NCBI GenBank assembly: GCA_022823105.1
Contig: JAJDXU010000260.1
Coordinates: 1-8,866 of the forward strand
Length of the DNA stretch: 8,866 nt
Origin: Dehalococcoidia bacterium
Lineage (GTDB): Bacteria; Chloroflexota; Dehalococcoidia; Lucifugimonadales; UBA3495
Direction: 5' to 3'
Shown here: positions 1 to 7,162 of the stretch, one piece after another
Layout: each line of letters starts with the position of its first letter
How positions within the stretch are numbered: the stretch's first letter is position 1
Notes under the pieces: model-generated
What the model saw: only the letters and a program-made list of their open reading frames with translations
The model's database searches: none
What the model was told of the DNA's origin: nothing
Program-made: the position numbers and the translations under genes

Positions 1-113
1 ACCGAGATACCAGCCAACCCACGGTCCTCGTCGACTCCACCGTTGGCGCCGAATACGCGTCGGTCGCCGACCAACTCCGGGGCAGCCTCAAGGCCCACGG
101 CCTGGAAGCCTGA
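1..113 (+). CDS. C-terminal end of an unrecognised protein (partial)
   Basis: An open frame enters from the left edge (first full codon at position 3) and stops at TGA 111-113. It gives 36 residues containing the stretch TVLVDSTVGAEYASVADQL and ending LKAHGLEA. The alternation of a hydrophobic strand (VLVD) with an amphipathic final helix looks like the end of a soluble alpha/beta domain. I cannot assign a family from so short a piece. A strong intrinsic terminator begins 17 bases after the stop, which supports this being the real 3' end of a plus-strand transcription unit. It converges on the minus-strand AccDA gene. Confidence 0.6.
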   Translation, partial: RDTSQPTVLVDSTVGAEYASVADQLRGSLKAHGLEA

Positions 114-129
114 CCCGTCGAGATTGAGC

Positions 130-167
130 AGCGGCCCACCCCGCAATCGGGAAGGGCCGCTTTTTTT
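130..167 (+). terminator. Rho-independent terminator of the left-edge gene
   Basis: Outer arms AGCGGCCC (130-137) and GGGCCGCT (154-161) pair perfectly. An inner stem CCCG (140-143)/CGGG (148-151) closes a CAAT loop, leaving only a small AC/AA internal mismatch. Seven T residues follow (161-167). Read on the minus strand the T run lies before the hairpin, so it would not serve the AccDA gene as an ordinary terminator. Confidence 0.9.
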
Positions 168-189
168 CTGAGCCCCCGTCGCCCGCCTC

Positions 190-209
190 AGTGGTGGGTA
201 ACGACCACT
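190..209. other. Short inverted repeat between convergent genes
   Basis: AGTGGT (190-195) and ACCACT (204-209) form a perfect 6-bp inverted repeat around an 8-base loop, starting 9 bases beyond the AccDA stop codon. No T run follows on either strand, so it is not a canonical intrinsic terminator. It may protect the 3' end of the minus-strand mRNA or be chance. Confidence 0.3.
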
Positions 210-218
210 TCGTATGGA

Positions 219-2081
219 CTACATGGCTTCCCGATCCAGGCCTTCCGCCAGGGCTAGCGGTTCTCCGCGGGAAGTCAACACGAGATCGTCATCGAATGAG
301 GTGTCCCCGGCCCACTGCATCCGCAGCAACGCAGATACCTCCTGCTGAATCGCGGAATGAGCAAAGGGGTTGAGCTCGCCCATTTGCCGGAATTTCCTGT
401 ACCGACCCTTGATCAGCTTGCTGGTGGAAATCCGGCTCGTCTCGGCCAGGTGCTTGTAGATGGAGTACTCCAGGTCGATGGCGGCCTGGCGCGGGTCGTT
501 GTGAGACCCGCCCGGCGGCTCTGGCACGATCTGGTGGATGATGCCCAGCTCCTGGCAGTCCTGGGCGGTCATCATCAGCACCTCCGCCGCCTCGCGGGTC
601 AGATACCGCTCACGGGTCGGGCCGCCTACGGTGTTGTGCAGCGAAATGGGCGAATACACCGCGTATTGCTGCATCAGGATCCGGTCCGACAGGCTCATCG
701 CCAGTGCCGCCTCGTTCCCGGACTCGCCGATGATCACCGACACGACGGGAATCTCCGCGTTCAGCATCAGCGAAAGATTGCTGGCGATGGCGTTGCCGAC
801 GCCCTGTTCTTCCGATTCCAGGCGAGGATCCGCCCCCTGTGAGTCGATGAACGTTACAAGGGGCAGGTTGAACCGCGACGCTAACTGCATCAACCGCTGC
901 GCCTTTCGCAATCCCTCTGGCCGCACGTGGTAACGACTGCCGGATGCGTCGCCCGCGGGAGTGCGCTGCTGCCCGATCCCCACGACCGGGTGCCCACGCA
1001 AATGGCCCAACCCGCCGACCACGGAGCGATCATCTCCGCTGACCCGGTCACCGCATATCTCGAAAAACTCCTGCAGGATATGCCGCATGTAATACAGGGC
1101 GTCCGGCCGCTCGTTGTGGGTGGCTGCGGCCAGGGATTCCCAGGTTTCAGTGTCGTCGACGGGCGGGGCCTGCAGCCTGGACACGGCGCGACGTCCCAGC
1201 TTTATGCTTTCGGGTTCGACCAGGACATCCAGCAGTTGGCGCAAACGGTCTCGTAGGCTCTGCCGGTCCACGACGTTATCCAGCAAACCCCGTCGCAGGT
1301 GGTACTCTGCCGTATGCACGTCGGCCGGAAGCTGACGGCCGGTCGCCTCGATCATGGTGCGGATAGGCGACAGTCCGACCACCGACCCCGGTTCTGCGAT
1401 TATGATGTCGGCCAGGTTGGCAAAGCTGGCGTAGGCCTGCCCGGTCGAGGGGTTCGCCAGCACCGCAATGAACGGCGCCGATGACTCGCGCAGCCGGTTT
1501 GCCGCGGTGACCGTTTTGGCCATCTGCATCAGCGAAAGGACGCCCTCCTGCGTTCGGGCGCCCCCGCCGGAAACTACGGCTATCATGGGCAAACTACGTC
1601 GGGCGGCCAGTTCGAACGCCAACGCTACCTTCTCGCCAACCACGCTGCTCATGCTGCCGCCCATGAACCCGTAATCCAGCACGATCAACACGGCGTTCTG
1701 CCCGCCGATCCGGCACGTTCCGGTGACCGCTGCCTCGGTCAGACCGGTCCGGTCCTGATTCTCCGTCAGTTCAACATCATAATCGCTCAAGCCTGAACCG
1801 GGCCGGTTGGAGAATGACAGCGGGGACAGCGACCGCACGTAACGATTCTGTTCCCGGAAACTGCGCCGGTCCGCAATCATCTCAATCCGTTCCCTCGCCG
1901 ACAGGGTGTAGTGGAACCGGCAAAACGGGCATACCCGAAAATCCAGGTACGATGTGGAATCGCTGATCGGCTCGCGGCAGAACAGGCAGTGATCATGCAC
2001 CGCCGACAGGTAGATTTCCTCCAGTTCGTCGCTGTCGCCGAAAAGATGCACCAGGAAATTGGTCAGGTTGCGAACCGACAA
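219..2081 (-). CDS. accDA: Fused acetyl-CoA carboxylase carboxyltransferase, beta (AccD) plus alpha (AccA), with altered active-site loops
   Basis: This is a single-chain homologue of the carboxyltransferase that moves CO2 from carboxybiotin to acetyl-CoA to make malonyl-CoA, the first committed step of fatty-acid synthesis. From the start chosen here it is 620 residues, close to E. coli AccD plus AccA (about 304 + 319). The AccD half carries a zinc ribbon with spacing C-X2-C-X15-C-X2-C (Cys 32, 35, 51, 54), FMGGSMSSVVGEK (139-151) and SGGGARTQEG (171-180). The AccA half begins near residue 322 and includes GDRVSGDDRSVVGG (344-357) and EPPGGSHNDP (521-530). Several normally near-invariant positions differ: GQ replaces GG in PSTGQAYASF, QGADPR replaces PGAYPG, and ESGNEAALA replaces EGGSGGALA, so activity or substrate may have changed. 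Start: TTG 2081-2079 lies 4 bases after GAGGGGG (2092-2086). A TTG at 2132 would add 17 residues but has only a poor ribosome site. No accB or accC is in view. The family call is firm; the biochemical activity is uncertain. Confidence 0.9.
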   Translation of the reverse strand: MSVRNLTNFLVHLFGDSDELEEIYLSAVHDHCLFCREPISDSTSYLDFRVCPFCRFHYTLSARERIEMIADRRSFREQNRYVRSLSPLSFSNRPGSGLSDYDVELTENQDRTGLTEAAVTGTCRIGGQNAVLIVLDYGFMGGSMSSVVGEKVALAFELAARRSLPMIAVVSGGGARTQEGVLSLMQMAKTVTAANRLRESSAPFIAVLANPSTGQAYASFANLADIIIAEPGSVVGLSPIRTMIEATGRQLPADVHTAEYHLRRGLLDNVVDRQSLRDRLRQLLDVLVEPESIKLGRRAVSRLQAPPVDDTETWESLAAATHNERPDALYYMRHILQEFFEICGDRVSGDDRSVVGGLGHLRGHPVVGIGQQRTPAGDASGSRYHVRPEGLRKAQRLMQLASRFNLPLVTFIDSQGADPRLESEEQGVGNAIASNLSLMLNAEIPVVSVIIGESGNEAALAMSLSDRILMQQYAVYSPISLHNTVGGPTRERYLTREAAEVLMMTAQDCQELGIIHQIVPEPPGGSHNDPRQAAIDLEYSIYKHLAETSRISTSKLIKGRYRKFRQMGELNPFAHSAIQQEVSALLRMQWAGDTSFDDDLVLTSRGEPLALAEGLDREAM

Positions 2082-2165
2082 ATTACCCCCTCGATTTCCG
2101 ACGTTTTTGGTCCAGGTAGGGAACGCCGCCAACTTTTTAACGGACGCTGATTTTTAGAGGTTAGA

Positions 2166-2195
2166 ATTCTATTCTACACAAAGAGCAGCCGGCAA
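2166..2195 (-). promoter_or_regulatory. Putative sigma-70 type promoter for the AccDA gene
   Basis: On the minus strand TTGCCG (2195-2190) is followed after 18 bases by TAGAAT (2171-2166). A second overlapping TAGAAT sits at 2176-2171 but would give only a 13-base spacer. The expected start is near 2159, giving a leader of about 78 bases. It lies in the 242-base gap between tilS and AccDA. I see no terminator for tilS in that gap, so read-through from upstream is also possible. Confidence 0.45.
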
Positions 2196-2323
2196 GATTC
2201 GCCCGGTGGATCCTCAATCGGCGCAAATGGCCGGTGGTCGTCCCCTTTGCAAATCCTACGTGTTGACGACGGGATCGTCCAAGTCGGCGATGGTGGGTCC
2301 CGCAAGATGGCGGCCGGAGTGAA

Positions 2324-3835
2324 TCAATCGTCCTCGTTTTTCGCTTCTCGCGGTTCGCAGCTGAACTGCATCAGCACGGCATCGGCCTCGCCGTCGGGCG
2401 ACGTTTCTACCGCGGCCCAGTCGGCAATTCGCAATCCCACCGCCCAGGCGATCCCGCTCGGCGTTACCACCAGTGGCATCCGCCCACGCCAATCCCTGGG
2501 TACCCCGGAATCTGTGAACAGATCCTGCAACTTGCGGCGCCCCGACATCCCCAATGGCTGGATTCGATCGCCCGCCTCCCACGTGCGGACGTTCGCCCCT
2601 TCCGATAGGGCGTGCGGCGCAAGGTATGCTTGCATTCCGTCGCCCGTGTCAAGGGACGCGCCAGCCGGCAGCCGCACCGATCGGGCGGTCACTTCCCAAC
2701 CGCCGCGCTTGGTCACACCGACCGCAATCGGACCCCACGGCAACGTGATCCTGAACTCTCCGAAGGGGTCCGGGAAAGGGCAGTCGTCCGCGAGGCCGGG
2801 CCGCAGGATTTCCAGCCAATTCGCTGCCGCCCGAACCACATAGCCGCCAGGCAGGGCAACCGTTTTCCCGGACGCCTTTCCTCCGGCAATTGCCATGATC
2901 CGTTGGACATGCGCCTCGGTCAAACGCTTGCCGTCCCCGGTCGCAGCCACCCATGCCCTCCTCAGGATCAGCGCTCGCAGAGCGTGGTGCAGTTCGGCCA
3001 GTTTGTCCCTGCGCAACCGCACCACTCCATGTTGAGTCGGTACCCCGCCGGCCACCGCCGGCCACTGCTCGTCAACGCACGCTTCCAGGAAATCCAGTTG
3101 ATCCCTGGCGGTCCGGGCCAGACGCCCGAACGCATCGACGATGCGGGGATTGAGCTGCTGTGCCAAGGCGGGCATGAGATTCATGCGCACGCGGTTGCGG
3201 GCGAAATCTTCCATGTAGTTCGTCGTGTCGTCCCGGTAACCGGGGCCCCGCTGACGGCAATACTCAACTGTGTCAGCCCGCCACACCCCCAGCAGCGGGC
3301 GCCAAACCTCCGGCCCACCCCCAGAGGCAGGATACGGCCACGCGCCGACCTCATCCATCCCGCGGAGCCCGTGCATGCCGGTGCCGCGGGCGATGTGCAG
3401 CAGCACGGTTTCGGCCAGATCGTCCGCCGTGTGCGCCACCGCGACGTACTTCGCTCCGGTCGTTTTCGCCACCCGTGCCAGGAACTCGTAACGTAGGTCC
3501 CTGGCCGCCTGCTCAAACGAACTGACTCCCTGCTGCCGTTGGTAAGCCGCCACATCCACTTCTTCCACCGTGAGATCCAGGCCGGACCGCTCACAGATAT
3601 CCTGCACGAAATCGGCATCGTCGTATTTTTCCTGCCCCCGAAAGTCGTGGATCAGGTGCGCGGCATGCAATCCGAATCCCGCTCCTGGTCTCTCGCGGAT
3701 GTCGACCAGTGCGTCTAGCAAACAGGTTGAATCCGGGCCGCCGGATACAGCCACGACGACGGTGTCCGAAGGACTCAACTCCAGGCGTCGCGCTGAAGCA
3801 AGCACTTTGGAATGTACCTCGCGGATTGCTGACAC
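2324..3835 (-). CDS. tilS: tRNA(Ile)-lysidine synthetase
   Basis: TilS attaches lysine to C34 of the AUA-decoding tRNA-Ile using ATP, which changes both codon reading and charging. It is a cytosolic, normally essential enzyme. The 503-residue product has the N-type ATP pyrophosphatase P-loop SGGPDS at 31-36, then HLIHDFRG (60-67), the ARDLRY segment (111-116), AHTADDLAET (134-143), RPLL (179-182) and DDTTNYMEDFARNRVR (202-217). The C-terminal tRNA-binding domain is recognisable at about 415-473 (RTWEAGDRIQPLGM, then RKLQDLFTDSGVPRDWR). It is somewhat longer than the E. coli (about 432) and B. subtilis (about 472) enzymes. The start is GTG with GGTGGAG only 2 bases upstream, so the start is uncertain; a GTG at codon 11 is the nearest alternative. 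It lies 82 bases after the histidine phosphatase gene on the same strand, with no terminator between them, so it is probably in the same operon. Confidence 0.95.
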   Translation of the reverse strand: MSAIREVHSKVLASARRLELSPSDTVVVAVSGGPDSTCLLDALVDIRERPGAGFGLHAAHLIHDFRGQEKYDDADFVQDICERSGLDLTVEEVDVAAYQRQQGVSSFEQAARDLRYEFLARVAKTTGAKYVAVAHTADDLAETVLLHIARGTGMHGLRGMDEVGAWPYPASGGGPEVWRPLLGVWRADTVEYCRQRGPGYRDDTTNYMEDFARNRVRMNLMPALAQQLNPRIVDAFGRLARTARDQLDFLEACVDEQWPAVAGGVPTQHGVVRLRRDKLAELHHALRALILRRAWVAATGDGKRLTEAHVQRIMAIAGGKASGKTVALPGGYVVRAAANWLEILRPGLADDCPFPDPFGEFRITLPWGPIAVGVTKRGGWEVTARSVRLPAGASLDTGDGMQAYLAPHALSEGANVRTWEAGDRIQPLGMSGRRKLQDLFTDSGVPRDWRGRMPLVVTPSGIAWAVGLRIADWAAVETSPDGEADAVLMQFSCEPREAKNEDD

Positions 3836-3917
3836 GGCTCCACCGACGGATGGCCCTGGAGAACTACGTAGAGTGTGTCGACCAAGCCGGCGGTCCCGGC
3901 GCCCCGGTATCTCGCTG

Positions 3918-4544
3918 CTAATACCCGACGCGATTCGCCGGCGTCAGGTGGTCGACAGCGTTGTACCCGTTCAGCCGCCGCCCGCGCCGTCCGGTGGTGA
4001 TGGTGGTGCGGCTGCCCAGGGAGAGGTCCATGTGGTTAATGTTGGCCAGCGGCAGGTCCAACACCGCCGCGACGATGCACCGGATGGTGAAATTGTGGGT
4101 GACTGCGATCACCGTGTCGTCCGAGTCGTGGCGCACGTCAAATTCCTCGATGGCTGCCATCGCCCGCAACTGGACATCGCCCAACGACTCACCGTTCGGC
4201 ATGGTCACGCTGCTCGCGTCCCGTCGCCAGCCCTGGTACAGGTCCGGCCAGTCGTCCCGCATCTGCTGGATGGTGACTCCTTCCAGCGCACCCATTTCCA
4301 TCTCCGTGATCCGAGGCTCGATCTTGACGGAAACCCCGGTGGCGTCTCCGATCTGGTCCGCCACGTCGCGCGCCCGCGACAACGGGCTGGAGTAGATCGC
4401 CGCTGGTTTCCACGCGATGCTGGCGACCCCCAGATCGCGGGCCTGGCGCCGGCCCAAGGGTGTTAAAATCGAATCGGTCGATCCCTGCAACCGCCCGGCC
4501 GCATTGACGTCGGTTTCGCCGTGGCGCAACAGGTGCAATCTCAT
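3918..4544 (-). CDS. Histidine phosphatase superfamily protein (phosphoglycerate mutase-like)
   Basis: A 208-residue single-domain member of the branch-1 histidine phosphatases, which pass a phosphate through a catalytic histidine. The nucleophile motif LRHGET is at 6-11 (Arg7, His8). SSPLSRARD (52-60) supplies the next phosphate-pocket arginine (Arg57). RITEMEMGALEG (78-89) carries the acid-base glutamate (probably Glu81). The second histidine is in AVTHNF (His150). The length fits small phosphatases of the GpmB/CobC type; the substrate cannot be read from sequence and no cobalamin genes are nearby. The ATG overlaps the stop of the upstream CBS-domain gene as ATGA (4 bp). GGGGAG lies 8 bases before the ATG, so translational coupling is likely. 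The last residues (LTPANRVGY) show no targeting signal. Confidence 0.92.
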   Translation of the reverse strand: MRLHLLRHGETDVNAAGRLQGSTDSILTPLGRRQARDLGVASIAWKPAAIYSSPLSRARDVADQIGDATGVSVKIEPRITEMEMGALEGVTIQQMRDDWPDLYQGWRRDASSVTMPNGESLGDVQLRAMAAIEEFDVRHDSDDTVIAVTHNFTIRCIVAAVLDLPLANINHMDLSLGSRTTITTGRRGRRLNGYNAVDHLTPANRVGY

Positions 4545-5923
4545 TCCGCGGGCTCCCCAACCGATTCCGGAATTCGCTCGAGCCGAACCCGGTGGATCCG
4601 CGCGCCGACCATATCCGTAACGGTCAACGACAGGCCGCCGGTTATGATGGTGTCTAAAACGCCGGGTATCTCGCCTTCCCTCTCGTGGAGAATCAGGCCG
4701 GCAATCGTGTTGTATTCTCCTTCGGGCACCTCAATGCCCGATGATTCCAGGCGGTCGTTGATCTCGATTATGGTGATGCCGCCATCCACCAGGTAACCGC
4801 CGTCGTCCAATTGCACGACGCTTGGGTGGCCTCCCTCCGAGGGAGGATCGTCATCTACCAGCGTACCTACGATCACGCCCGTCAACTGCTTCAGGGTAAC
4901 CAGGCCGGCGATCCCGCCGTATTCGTTTGTGACCATCAACATGGACAACCGTTTTTCCTGCATCGCATTGAAAGCGTCCGAAATCGAGACGGTCTCCGGA
5001 ACGAAATCGACATCGCGCATGGATTCAGTGACGGGGTCGTCGGGGCTGATTTGTCCGCGACTCTGGGCGATCAGCACTTCTTTATTCGACAGCACGCCCA
5101 GCACGGTTTCCTGGCTTCCTTCGAACACCGGGAACCTCGTGTGGCTGTGTTCTGCGTAGAGTTCCAGGAATTGCTGGAGCGTGGTCCCTTTCTCTATCCA
5201 GACGATTTCCGTTCGCGGTGTCATGATGTCACTGAGCCGCCGGTCGCGGAAATGGAAAACACGATTGAGCCGCTCCGCCTCCTCCGATTGTACCGCCCCC
5301 TGTTCCCTGGACAGGTCAATCATCATGCGCAGCTCGCCCTCCGTGAAGGACGTTTGCCAGCGGTCCTGGTCGGTTCGCAAAATCTTGTAGATCAACTTGG
5401 GCACTGCCGTAAAGAAGTATATGAACGGCGTGCAGGCCCACATCGCCCAGCCGACCGGCCGGGCGGCCACCAGGGCCCAACGGTCGGAATAAGTGGCCGC
5501 CAGGGTCTTTGGGGTGATCTCTCCAAAGATGGAAACCACCACCGTCATGACCACGGTGGTCACGATAGCGGCGTAAGCCGAGTCCTGCAACGCTTCTGCC
5601 GCCACCGCCGTGCCGATGGCTGTGGCGAAAATCGTGAACGCATTCTGACTGAGCAGAATGGTGGCGAAGAACTTTTCGTGTTGAGACAGAACCCGATCAA
5701 CCGCCCGCGCCGCCGCGTTACCCTGTTCCGTCAGGAACCTGATCCGGATCCTGTTTACGGCGATCAGCGCCGATTCGGCGCTGGTGAAAAAAACTACCCC
5801 GAGGAAACTCAAGATGAGCAGCGCGACCTGTGCGCTCAACGGAATTACGAATCCGTTGTCCATTAGTCCGGCCTGCAATAATACGACGCACCAGCATAAA
5901 CCATCGGGCGCAATGTCCATCAT
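4541..5923 (-). CDS. CNNM/CorC (HlyC) family membrane protein: DUF21 + two CBS + CorC_HlyC domain
   Basis: A 460-residue integral membrane protein of the family often labelled hemolysin or magnesium/cobalt efflux; members studied are tied to Mg2+ export or homeostasis. The DUF21/CNNM membrane domain covers about 30-185, with hydrophobic segments near 32-52, 88-110, 117-133 and 155-180 and the family signature SIFGEITPKT (131-140). Two CBS domains follow at about 229-290 (from IMTPRTEIV) and 297-352 (MLMVTNEYGGIAGLV), expected to bind adenine nucleotides. The C-terminal CorC_HlyC domain, at about 365-449, contains EYNTIAGLIL and GEIPGVLDTI. Start: ATGATG at 5923-5918 with GGAGG 12 bases upstream. 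An internal ATG at codon 21 (5863) would give a more typical short N terminus. It is the first gene after the divergent promoter region and overlaps the phosphatase gene by 4 bp. The exact transported ion is not shown by the sequence. Confidence 0.93.
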   Translation of the reverse strand: MMDIAPDGLCWCVVLLQAGLMDNGFVIPLSAQVALLILSFLGVVFFTSAESALIAVNRIRIRFLTEQGNAAARAVDRVLSQHEKFFATILLSQNAFTIFATAIGTAVAAEALQDSAYAAIVTTVVMTVVVSIFGEITPKTLAATYSDRWALVAARPVGWAMWACTPFIYFFTAVPKLIYKILRTDQDRWQTSFTEGELRMMIDLSREQGAVQSEEAERLNRVFHFRDRRLSDIMTPRTEIVWIEKGTTLQQFLELYAEHSHTRFPVFEGSQETVLGVLSNKEVLIAQSRGQISPDDPVTESMRDVDFVPETVSISDAFNAMQEKRLSMLMVTNEYGGIAGLVTLKQLTGVIVGTLVDDDPPSEGGHPSVVQLDDGGYLVDGGITIIEINDRLESSGIEVPEGEYNTIAGLILHEREGEIPGVLDTIITGGLSLTVTDMVGARIHRVRLERIPESVGEPAE

Positions 5924-5966
5924 CGGGGCTGTCTACCTCCCTTGGGTGAGTGTGGAACTGCGAGTG

Positions 5967-5981
5967 TCAGGCTATGCCTGA
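5967..5981. promoter_or_regulatory. Perfect inverted repeat at the expected minus-strand start site (operator candidate)
   Basis: TCAGGC (5967-5972) and GCCTGA (5976-5981) are exact inverted copies around TAT. The repeat covers the predicted transcription start of the minus-strand operon (about 5974) and touches its -10 box. A dimeric repressor bound here would block that promoter. A role as a 5' mRNA hairpin is less likely because about half the repeat lies upstream of the start. Confidence 0.45.
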
Positions 5982-6009
5982 TTATATGTATCATTGCAGA
6001 TGATAGCAT
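5981..6009 (-). promoter_or_regulatory. Promoter of the CBS-protein/phosphatase/tilS operon
   Basis: On the minus strand a consensus TATAAT lies at 5986-5981. The -35 hexamer 17 bases further up (6009-6004, ATGCTA) is poor, at 3 of 6 matches, so the promoter may depend on an activator. The expected start is about 5974, leaving a leader of about 50 bases before the ATG at 5923. Confidence 0.6.
5989..6005. promoter_or_regulatory. Second perfect inverted repeat in the divergent promoter region
   Basis: TATCAT (5989-5994) and ATGATA (6000-6005) are exact inverted copies separated by TGCAG. The repeat fills most of the spacer between the minus-strand -10 and -35 positions. It is a different sequence from the repeat at 5967-5981, so if both are operators they would bind different proteins. 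The centre-to-centre distance is about 23 bases. Confidence 0.4.
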
Positions 6010-6036
6010 CGGCTTTCCGCTGGCGCAAAGTCGCCC

Positions 6037-6045
6037 TGCTATAAT
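6037..6045 (+). promoter_or_regulatory. Extended -10 promoter of tsaD
   Basis: TGCTATAAT is a perfect extended -10 element (TGn followed by TATAAT). No good -35 is present at 16-18 bases, as expected for an extended -10 promoter. The predicted start is about 6052, giving a short leader of about 25 bases before the tsaD ATG. Its position rules out a longer tsaD reading that begins at TTG 5942. Confidence 0.7.
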
Positions 6046-6076
6046 CGCGAGACCCTACGCAAGAGAAACCCGCAGC

Positions 6077-7162
6077 ATGCTCATTTTAGGTATCGAAACT
6101 TCCTGCGACGAAACCGCCGTCGGCATCGTCGAGGACGGGAGGATCCTGCACTCCAACGTCATCGCGTCTCAGGCCGGCCTCCACGCGGCGCACGGCGGAG
6201 TCGTCCCGGAACTAGCCTCCCGACAGCATATCCGCGACATGGAACCCACTCTGCGCCGGGCGTTGAGCGACGCCGGCGCAACCCTGGATCGCGTCGATGC
6301 CATTGCCGTCACCCACGGGCCCGGATTGGCCGGAGCGCTGATCAGCGGCGTGAACACGGCGAAATCTCTGTCCCTCGCCCTGAACCTGCCCCTGGTCGGG
6401 GTCAACCACCTGGAGGGCCACATCTACGCCGCCTGGCTGGAAGCGGCAGCGCTGGCCCCTTCCGAGGAGCCCGGTTTCCCCCTCGCGTGCCTCGTCGCGT
6501 CGGGCGGGCACACCGACCTGGTGCTGATGGAAGGGCACGGCGACTACCGGCTGGTGGGGCGCACCCGGGACGACGCCGCCGGCGAGGCATTCGACAAAGC
6601 GGCCCGGGTACTCGGGCTCGGCTTCCCCGGCGGGCCGGAGATCCAGAAGGCGGCCCAGGCGCTGGACGACGCCGACCCGCATGCCCATGATGGTGACGAA
6701 ACCGTCACCCAGGCTGCCGCGCCGTTGCCCCGGGCATGGATGCGAAACACGTTGGATTTCAGCTTCAGTGGCGTAAAAACGGCGTTGCTCCACCGTGCCC
6801 AGGACGTGGGGCTTTATCCGCCTCCCGAATCGGAAACGGCAAACACGGAACGGCTGGTGTCCCACCTCGCCCGGGAGTTCCAGGAGTCGCTGGTGGACGT
6901 ACTCGCCGCCAAACTGCTGGCGATGGCAGAGCAATACGGCGCCCGAGGTCTGGTGTTGGGGGGAGGAGTTACTGCGAACGCCCGGTTGCGGCACCGCATC
7001 TTGTCCGATTCTCCCCTCCCGGCGCTGATCCCCCGGCCAGTGCTCTGCACCGACAATGGCGCGATGATTGCTGCTGCGGCGTACTACCAGTACCAGCGGG
7101 GGGAGATGGCCGATATGTCCCTGGATGTCGACCCCTCACTCCCCTTCAGCCACCGGGGTTAG
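6077..7162 (+). CDS. tsaD: tRNA N6-adenosine threonylcarbamoyltransferase
   Basis: TsaD transfers the threonylcarbamoyl group from threonylcarbamoyl-AMP to A37 of ANN-decoding tRNAs (t6A), working with TsaB and TsaE in most bacteria; neither partner is in this window. The 361-residue product starts MLILGIETSCDETAVG. It has HGGVVPELASRQH (39-51), GPGLAGALISG (81-91), the metal-binding HLEGH (His111, His115), SGGHTD (142-147), DDAAGEAFDKAARVLGL (165-181), FSFSGVKTA (228-236), GGGVTANARLR (295-305) and CTDNGAMIA (324-332). Compared with E. coli (about 337) it has two small insertions, at about 197-218 (acidic, His-containing) and 247-258. The chosen ATG places the family N terminus correctly and sits just after an extended -10 promoter. 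The ribosome site (AAGAG, 11 bases upstream) is weak. The 3' end overlaps the opposing membrane-protein gene by 27 bp. Confidence 0.96.
   Translation: MLILGIETSCDETAVGIVEDGRILHSNVIASQAGLHAAHGGVVPELASRQHIRDMEPTLRRALSDAGATLDRVDAIAVTHGPGLAGALISGVNTAKSLSLALNLPLVGVNHLEGHIYAAWLEAAALAPSEEPGFPLACLVASGGHTDLVLMEGHGDYRLVGRTRDDAAGEAFDKAARVLGLGFPGGPEIQKAAQALDDADPHAHDGDETVTQAAAPLPRAWMRNTLDFSFSGVKTALLHRAQDVGLYPPPESETANTERLVSHLAREFQESLVDVLAAKLLAMAEQYGARGLVLGGGVTANARLRHRILSDSPLPALIPRPVLCTDNGAMIAAAAYYQYQRGEMADMSLDVDPSLPFSHRG

Noticed and set aside
2612..3496. 294-codon plus-strand open frame opposite tilS
   Set aside because: Antisense to the conserved TilS motifs, with a Pro/Arg/His/Gln-rich product and no recognisable fold.
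3570..4466. 298-codon plus-strand open frame opposite tilS and the phosphatase gene
   Set aside because: It spans two unrelated real genes on the other strand and has a low-complexity Arg/Pro/Ser product; no ribosome site or motif.
4811..5866. 351-codon plus-strand open frame opposite the CBS-protein gene
   Set aside because: It lies entirely antisense to a clear DUF21/CBS/CorC gene. The product is rich in Arg, His, Gln and Pro with no domain, typical of an antisense shadow in GC-rich DNA.
5942..6076. 45-residue N-terminal extension of TsaD from TTG 5942
   Set aside because: It would run through both palindromes and the extended -10 promoter, and TsaD proteins start at the MLILGIETSCDET segment.
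6212..6994. 260-codon minus-strand open frame inside tsaD
   Set aside because: Antisense shadow of a strongly conserved gene; Gly/Arg/Val/Gln-rich with no motif.
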